Below are positions 60,289-64,000 of a stretch of 64,000 nt of DNA, one piece after another. Below the pieces are notes generated by a model. It searched no databases, was not told the origin of the DNA, and saw only the letters and a program-made list of their open reading frames with translations. The DNA is taken from the NCBI GenBank assembly GCA_002439095.1, contig DJOT01000005.1, forward strand, positions 4,920 through 68,919, in the 5' to 3' direction. Both the position numbers and the translations under genes were made by a program. This DNA is from Bacteroidales bacterium UBA6431. GTDB lineage: Bacteria; Bacteroidota; Bacteroidia; Bacteroidales; UBA932. Positions within the stretch are counted from its first letter, which is position 1; each line of letters opens with the position of its first letter.

Positions 60289-63270
60289 TTAGAATGATAA
60301 CTCGATACCTCCGACGACAGACTTGGTGAGAGGATATGTACCGGCAGTGAGTCCGGTGATACCCTGCTCAGGATCCCAGAAGTTGACATCGTTGAAGCAG
60401 TAGAGATTGAGGCCGCTGACATAGAACTTGAGGCCCTTGACCTTGAGTTTCTTGAGGGCGCGCTCCTGCAGAGAGTAGGAGACGGTGATGTCCTTGACGC
60501 GCAGGTAGCTTCCGTCTGCAAGCCAACGGGTACTGAGGGTAGCGTCGTTGCTGACTGACTGACCGGCAACCGGCTTAGGCTGCACTCCTGTGTCACCAGG
60601 CTTCTTCCAGTAGTTGTTGGATGAAGCCATCTGGTTCATGTTCATCTGGGAACCGTCAGAGTTGAGATAACTCCACTCGTTGACGAGGAACACCTTGTTT
60701 CCGGCCTTGAACTCGAAGAATGCGCTAGCAGAGAATCCCTTCCAGGCGAAGCTGGTGTTGAATCCGCCGATCAGCTTCGGCTCCGGTGAACCTGCATAGA
60801 TCTTCTGAGCCTTGGATGCATCGTTGGTGAGAGTGCCTTTCTCAGTTCTGAAGAGAGCCTCACCGTTGCTCGGGTTGACTCCGTAGTAGTCGGTAAGATA
60901 ATAAGTATACCTTGACTTGCCGACAACATAGTGCATATATGACGCTGCGGCTATCTTCTCATCGCCCGCGAGGTCAAGAATCTCGGTGCGGTTGTATGCG
61001 AGATTGAGTCCGGCTGACCAAAGCATGTCGCTTGTAGCGACGATATCACCGTCAATCTGGAACTCGACACCGTCGTTTTTCATCGCGCCGGCGTTCATGA
61101 AGTTTGTGCTGAAACCGGTAGTCTGAGGCACCCTCTTGTCAAGGAGCATGTCAGTGGTCTTACGGCTGTAGACATCCACGCTACCCCTGAGCCTGTTGAA
61201 GAAGCCGAAGTCCACGCCGACATTCCAAGTACCGTTCTTCTCCCATGAGAGATAAGGGTTTGAAGGCTGAGACGGAAGCATTCCGACCACTCCGTTGTAG
61301 GTTGACGATGCATAGACGCCATAAGCCTTGTAGGCAGCGATGCCGTTGTTGCCGTTGACACCGTAGCTTGCACGTATCTTAAGAAGGTCGAGCCAACGGT
61401 ACTGCATCCATTTCTCACGGGTCATGTTCCATGACGCTGAAGCGGACCAGAAGAAGCCCCATTTGTTCTGCTCTCCGAAGAGGGAACTTCCATCCTCGCG
61501 GGCGGTGAGCTGGGCGAAATATTTGTTGTCGTAGTTGTAGTCGAGGATTCCGAAGAATGAGAGGAGAGTCTCACGGGTGAATCCCTGTTCAGTCTCAGTA
61601 TTTGCCTGATTGGCTGTGTTGACATACGGAATCTGCGGGTCAACGCCAGGGGCGTATGTAAAGATGTATTCGTAGTTGTACCTGTTGGCCTCCTGTCCGA
61701 GAAGCGCTCTCACGGAGTGGTAGCCCTCGAAGATGTTGGTATAGTTGAGGGTGTTGGAGGTCGTGAGGTTCTGGAACTGGCTGTTTACGGTCTGGAGGGT
61801 TCCGGTGCCGCCCTGCTTCGGGTGGGATTTCGGAGACCAGTACCTTCTGTCCTGAGTGAATGCGACCTCTGCGGAGTTCTTGGTCTCGGCTACGAGGTTC
61901 TTGGTGAGCTCCCAGCGGAGGAACGCTGTGCCGTTGAAACGGTATGACTTGGACCACTGGTCATCATAGGCCGCTGTGGCACGAGGGTTCTGGTTGGAGT
62001 TGGAAGGGATGTTGGTGTTGAAATCCCCGTTCTCGTCGTACTTCGGAATCCAAGGCAGAAGTCCGAGCCCAGCCCATGCCGGGTTCGCGTAGTAAAGGGA
62101 CTCCATAGGGACATCGTTCTGCTCAGTATAGGCAGCATTCACGCGGACTCCTGTCTCAAGATTGCTGAGAAGCTTGTAGTCGGCGTTGACACGGGCTTGG
62201 AACTTGGAGTAGTCGATACCGTAGAAAACACCGTCGTTCTTGTGATAAGACACTGAAGAGAAGTATTTTGCCTTGTTGGTACCGCCGCGGGCGCTGATCT
62301 CGTACTCCTGCAGCACACCCGGACGGGTGAAGTGCTCCATCCAATTGGTCTGTTCCTTGGAGAGCAGAGACAGCGGACGGTAGTAGGTACCGGTAGGATC
62401 GTCAGGATCCTTGCCTGCATTGTATATAGCATCCCTCTGGTATGAGAGGAGCTCGCTCGGGGTCATCATGCGGAAACCGCTGTCACTCTGGAGCCATGAT
62501 ACGCCGTACTTGGCACGGGCATCGAACTGGGCCTGTCCTTCCTTGCCGCTCTTGGTGGTGACGAGGATGACGCCGTTGGCCGCACGTGATCCGTAGACCG
62601 CAGCGGCAGCCGCATCCTTGAGGACGGTGATGGACTCGATATCGTTAGGGTTGATGGTGGCGATGGAGTTGGACTGGTTGGTCATCTCGGATGTGCCTGC
62701 GGAAATGATAGGAATACCGTCCACAACCCAGAGAGGAGCGTTGCTCGCGTTGATTGAGGAGGTACCGCGCACACGGATCTGGGATGCTGCGCCAGGCTGG
62801 CCACTGTTGGCGGAAATCTGCACGCCGGCAAGTTTTCCGGAGAGCATCTTGTCCACTGATGACACTGGAGCCTCGGCGAGGCCCTGTCCCTTGACGGCGG
62901 ATACTGATCCCGTCACGGCCTCACGCTTCGCCGTACCGTAGGCGACGACGATCGTCTCGTCCAGAAGCTGGGAGTCCGGGTTGAGGGCGATGTCAAGGTT
63001 CTGCCTTCCGTTCACGCTGACCTCCGCCAGTACATATCCCATGCAGCTGACGGTAAGTGTTGCGTTTGAAGGCACGGAAATGCTGTATGCCCCGAAGCTG
63101 TCGGTGAGGGTGTAGTTGCTGGTGCTGCCCTTGAGCTGCACCGCCGCGCCTATCACCGGATCACCGTTGGAGGCATCTGTGACAGTACCCGACACTTTCA
63201 CGCTCTGGGCGGAAAGAGATACTGTCAGAAGCGCTAAAATCGCGCTGAAAAACAGTTTCGCTTTTTTCAT
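60289..63270 (-). CDS. SusC/RagA-family TonB-linked outer-membrane transporter
   Basis: 993 residues. Signal peptide MKKAKLFFSAILALLTVSLSAQ; carboxypeptidase-regulatory-like domain (about 25-100: VSGTVTDASNGDPVIGAAV); plug domain with the SusC signature RVRGTSSINASNAPLWVVDGIPI and IESITVLKDAAAAAVYGSRAANGVILV; a 22-strand barrel ending GGIELSF. Imports its ligand with energy from TonB. The start is the ATG at 63270; the codon annotated two positions upstream is TTG. Driven by the promoter at 63386-63416. Confidence 0.95.
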   Translation of the reverse strand: MKKAKLFFSAILALLTVSLSAQSVKVSGTVTDASNGDPVIGAAVQLKGSTSNYTLTDSFGAYSISVPSNATLTVSCMGYVLAEVSVNGRQNLDIALNPDSQLLDETIVVAYGTAKREAVTGSVSAVKGQGLAEAPVSSVDKMLSGKLAGVQISANSGQPGAASQIRVRGTSSINASNAPLWVVDGIPIISAGTSEMTNQSNSIATINPNDIESITVLKDAAAAAVYGSRAANGVILVTTKSGKEGQAQFDARAKYGVSWLQSDSGFRMMTPSELLSYQRDAIYNAGKDPDDPTGTYYRPLSLLSKEQTNWMEHFTRPGVLQEYEISARGGTNKAKYFSSVSYHKNDGVFYGIDYSKFQARVNADYKLLSNLETGVRVNAAYTEQNDVPMESLYYANPAWAGLGLLPWIPKYDENGDFNTNIPSNSNQNPRATAAYDDQWSKSYRFNGTAFLRWELTKNLVAETKNSAEVAFTQDRRYWSPKSHPKQGGTGTLQTVNSQFQNLTTSNTLNYTNIFEGYHSVRALLGQEANRYNYEYIFTYAPGVDPQIPYVNTANQANTETEQGFTRETLLSFFGILDYNYDNKYFAQLTAREDGSSLFGEQNKWGFFWSASASWNMTREKWMQYRWLDLLKIRASYGVNGNNGIAAYKAYGVYASSTYNGVVGMLPSQPSNPYLSWEKNGTWNVGVDFGFFNRLRGSVDVYSRKTTDMLLDKRVPQTTGFSTNFMNAGAMKNDGVEFQIDGDIVATSDMLWSAGLNLAYNRTEILDLAGDEKIAAASYMHYVVGKSRYTYYLTDYYGVNPSNGEALFRTEKGTLTNDASKAQKIYAGSPEPKLIGGFNTSFAWKGFSASAFFEFKAGNKVFLVNEWSYLNSDGSQMNMNQMASSNNYWKKPGDTGVQPKPVAGQSVSNDATLSTRWLADGSYLRVKDITVSYSLQERALKKLKVKGLKFYVSGLNLYCFNDVNFWDPEQGITGLTAGTYPLTKSVVGGIELSF

Positions 63271-63385
63271 AAGCAAATACTTTAATTAAACAAACGTTAT
63301 ACTAACCACTAAATTTCTCTTGTCTGTAGGCTTCCCTTCGGCCCCGGCCACATAAAAGGGGCGTTTTGGAAAGCGAAATTCGATG

Positions 63386-63416
63386 CAAAATTATCAGAAT
63401 ATTTCAGATAAGCAAA
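63386..63416 (-). promoter_or_regulatory. Predicted promoter of the susCD operon
   Basis: On the minus strand, TTTG (63416-63413), a 19-base spacer and TAATTTTG (63393-63386) match the Bacteroidota promoter consensus exactly. The 5' leader would be about 110 bases. No sigma/anti-sigma regulator pair, common at SusCD loci, lies within the window. Confidence 0.65.
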
Positions 63417-63702
63417 TCCGCTAACGCCTGATTTATAAGCGGTTGACAACACTAATTGTTATCATTTCAGCTGTTTTTGCTTACAAATTCCTATAAAATA
63501 GCCCAAATTTCTTCCTAAATGAAAGCATTTTTTGGCAGATTTCCAAAAATTCGCTCAAAAAGAAAATTTGAAAATTTTTAAGAATCGTTGTCCTAACGGG
63601 GGGGGGGGCAATCTTTCGGTGACCACAATCTGCCCTCTTGATTTCCGGTTTTCCGAACTGGACTTTTCTTCAATTCTATGTTTGGATTTCATTCTCATTT
63701 CC
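63417..63702. other. AT-rich non-coding stretch with an 11-G tract
   Basis: Contains no convincing gene. The notable feature is an unbroken run of 11 G at 63598-63608, about 330 bases upstream of susC and about 180 bases beyond its predicted promoter. Confidence 0.6.
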
Positions 63703-63765
63703 CGGTTTGGCGCGTTTTCGCTTCCCGAGTTGGCGCACTTTTGCTTCCAGGTTTGGCCGTATTCC
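63703..63765. repeat. 23-bp imperfect tandem repeat
   Basis: Unit 1 (63703-63725) and unit 2 (63726-63748) agree at 18 of 23 positions, both containing GTTGGCGC- or TTTGGCGC-like cores and ending GCTTCC; a third partial unit covers 63749-63765. It abuts the pair of hairpins that follows. Confidence 0.6.
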
Positions 63766-63821
63766 AAAATTTATGCTAAATCTTGGAATGGCATTCCGAA
63801 AATTACGCTAATTTTTGGAAT
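63761..63821. repeat. Pair of similar hairpins, 32 bp apart
   Basis: Two 29-base inverted repeats start at 63761 and 63793. Each has ATTCC...GGAAT outer arms; the second can pair almost throughout (AAAATTA with TAATTTT). The two are similar in sequence and look like tandem copies. Confidence 0.6.
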
Positions 63822-63886
63822 TGCATAAAACCGATATTGCCAGATGTCCCTGGCGTGATTTTCCACAGATTTGTGGTCCACAAGTT

Positions 63887-63949
63887 TATGGAATCGCCTC
63901 CGAGACTCTCGGCGGCACGATGACCTTCGGGCTGGGTTACAGTTTCTAG
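63887..63949 (+). pseudogene. Remnant of a PorV/PorQ-like gene (last 18 codons)
   Basis: In frame, this segment reads IASETLGGTMTFGLGYSF followed by a TAG stop. It matches the C-terminus of the PorV-like protein at 51980-52906 (FASEVLGGTMTFGLGYSF) in 16 of 18 residues. The DNA differs mostly at third codon positions, so the source was a diverged coding paralogue and not a recent copy. Upstream of 63887 the similarity stops and no open frame continues. The rest of the gene is missing or lies elsewhere. Confidence 0.75.
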
Positions 63950-64000
63950 TCCGTTACATCCGGAAAATCAAAAATGCTTTTTTCCGAGAAACTCAGCGAA
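63950..64000. other. Window end, no gene seen
   Basis: Non-coding sequence after the remnant's stop codon. Nothing recognisable. Confidence 0.4.

Noticed and set aside
63532..63828. 98-codon open frame upstream of susC
   Set aside because: It crosses the 11-G tract, the 23-bp repeats and the first hairpin; its product has no domain and it seems non-coding.
63860..63876. DnaA-box-like TTTTCCACA and a CCACA/TGTGG hairpin
   Set aside because: Only one near-match to a DnaA box, without the clusters, AT-rich unwinding element or dnaA/dnaN genes expected at an origin.

Overview
The window is a chromosome segment of a Bacteroidota bacterium, most likely of the order Bacteroidales. The evidence is a SusC/SusD outer-membrane pair, a T9SS-type C-terminal sorting domain, TAnnTTTG promoter elements with almost no Shine-Dalgarno sequences, and the tRNA(Thr-Tyr-Gly-Thr)-tuf-tRNA(Trp)-secE-nusG-rplKAJL-rpoBC order usual in that phylum. 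The genus cannot be told from sequence alone. Most of the window is housekeeping. There is no rRNA, CRISPR array, insertion sequence or prophage.

Layout. 1-7908: the end of lysS, a SpoU-type RNA methyltransferase, aroE converging on aroK, then ssb, two tandem MFS transporters and dxs. 7913-20978: a tRNA cluster and the translation/transcription block from tuf to rpoC, closed by two hairpins. 20984-29226: tRNA-Arg, a flippase-like membrane protein divergent from a PfkB sugar/nucleoside kinase, a small DUF protein, a DUF368 (polyprenyl-phosphate carrier) protein, xth, cysS and an outer-membrane barrel receptor. 29227-29988: a 760-bp gene-free stretch with an 84-bp tandem repeat and a cluster of GTGCGCAC palindromes. 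29989-41542 (minus strand): yitT and the NfnAB transhydrogenase, a small barrel protein, then one long run of zinc-ribbon protein, dnaB, rseC and rnfBCDGEA. 41603-43893: two M23 peptidases and a MerR regulator. 44006-51824 (plus strand): alaS, an LptF permease joined in frame to methionyl-tRNA formyltransferase, a NapH/NapG-like iron-sulfur protein and a Tat-type aldo/keto reductase. 51980-63270 (minus strand): a PorV/PorQ-like protein, an S8 protease, a secreted protein of unknown function, two surface lipoproteins, SusD and SusC. 63271-64000: the SusC promoter, short nested repeats, an 11-G tract and an 18-codon remnant of a PorV-like gene.

Functional themes. Rnf (ferredoxin:NAD+ ion pump) and Nfn (ferredoxin/NADH/NADP+ bifurcation) lie about 0.6 kb apart and point to an anaerobe with ferredoxin-centred energy metabolism. 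The SusCD locus has proteolytic but no glycoside-hydrolase partners, so peptide uptake (RagAB-like) is a better guess than glycan uptake. The most unusual items are the LptF-Fmt fusion, the structured 84-bp repeats with compensatory changes, the membrane iron-sulfur protein with an internal twin-arginine segment, and the PorV-like gene remnant.
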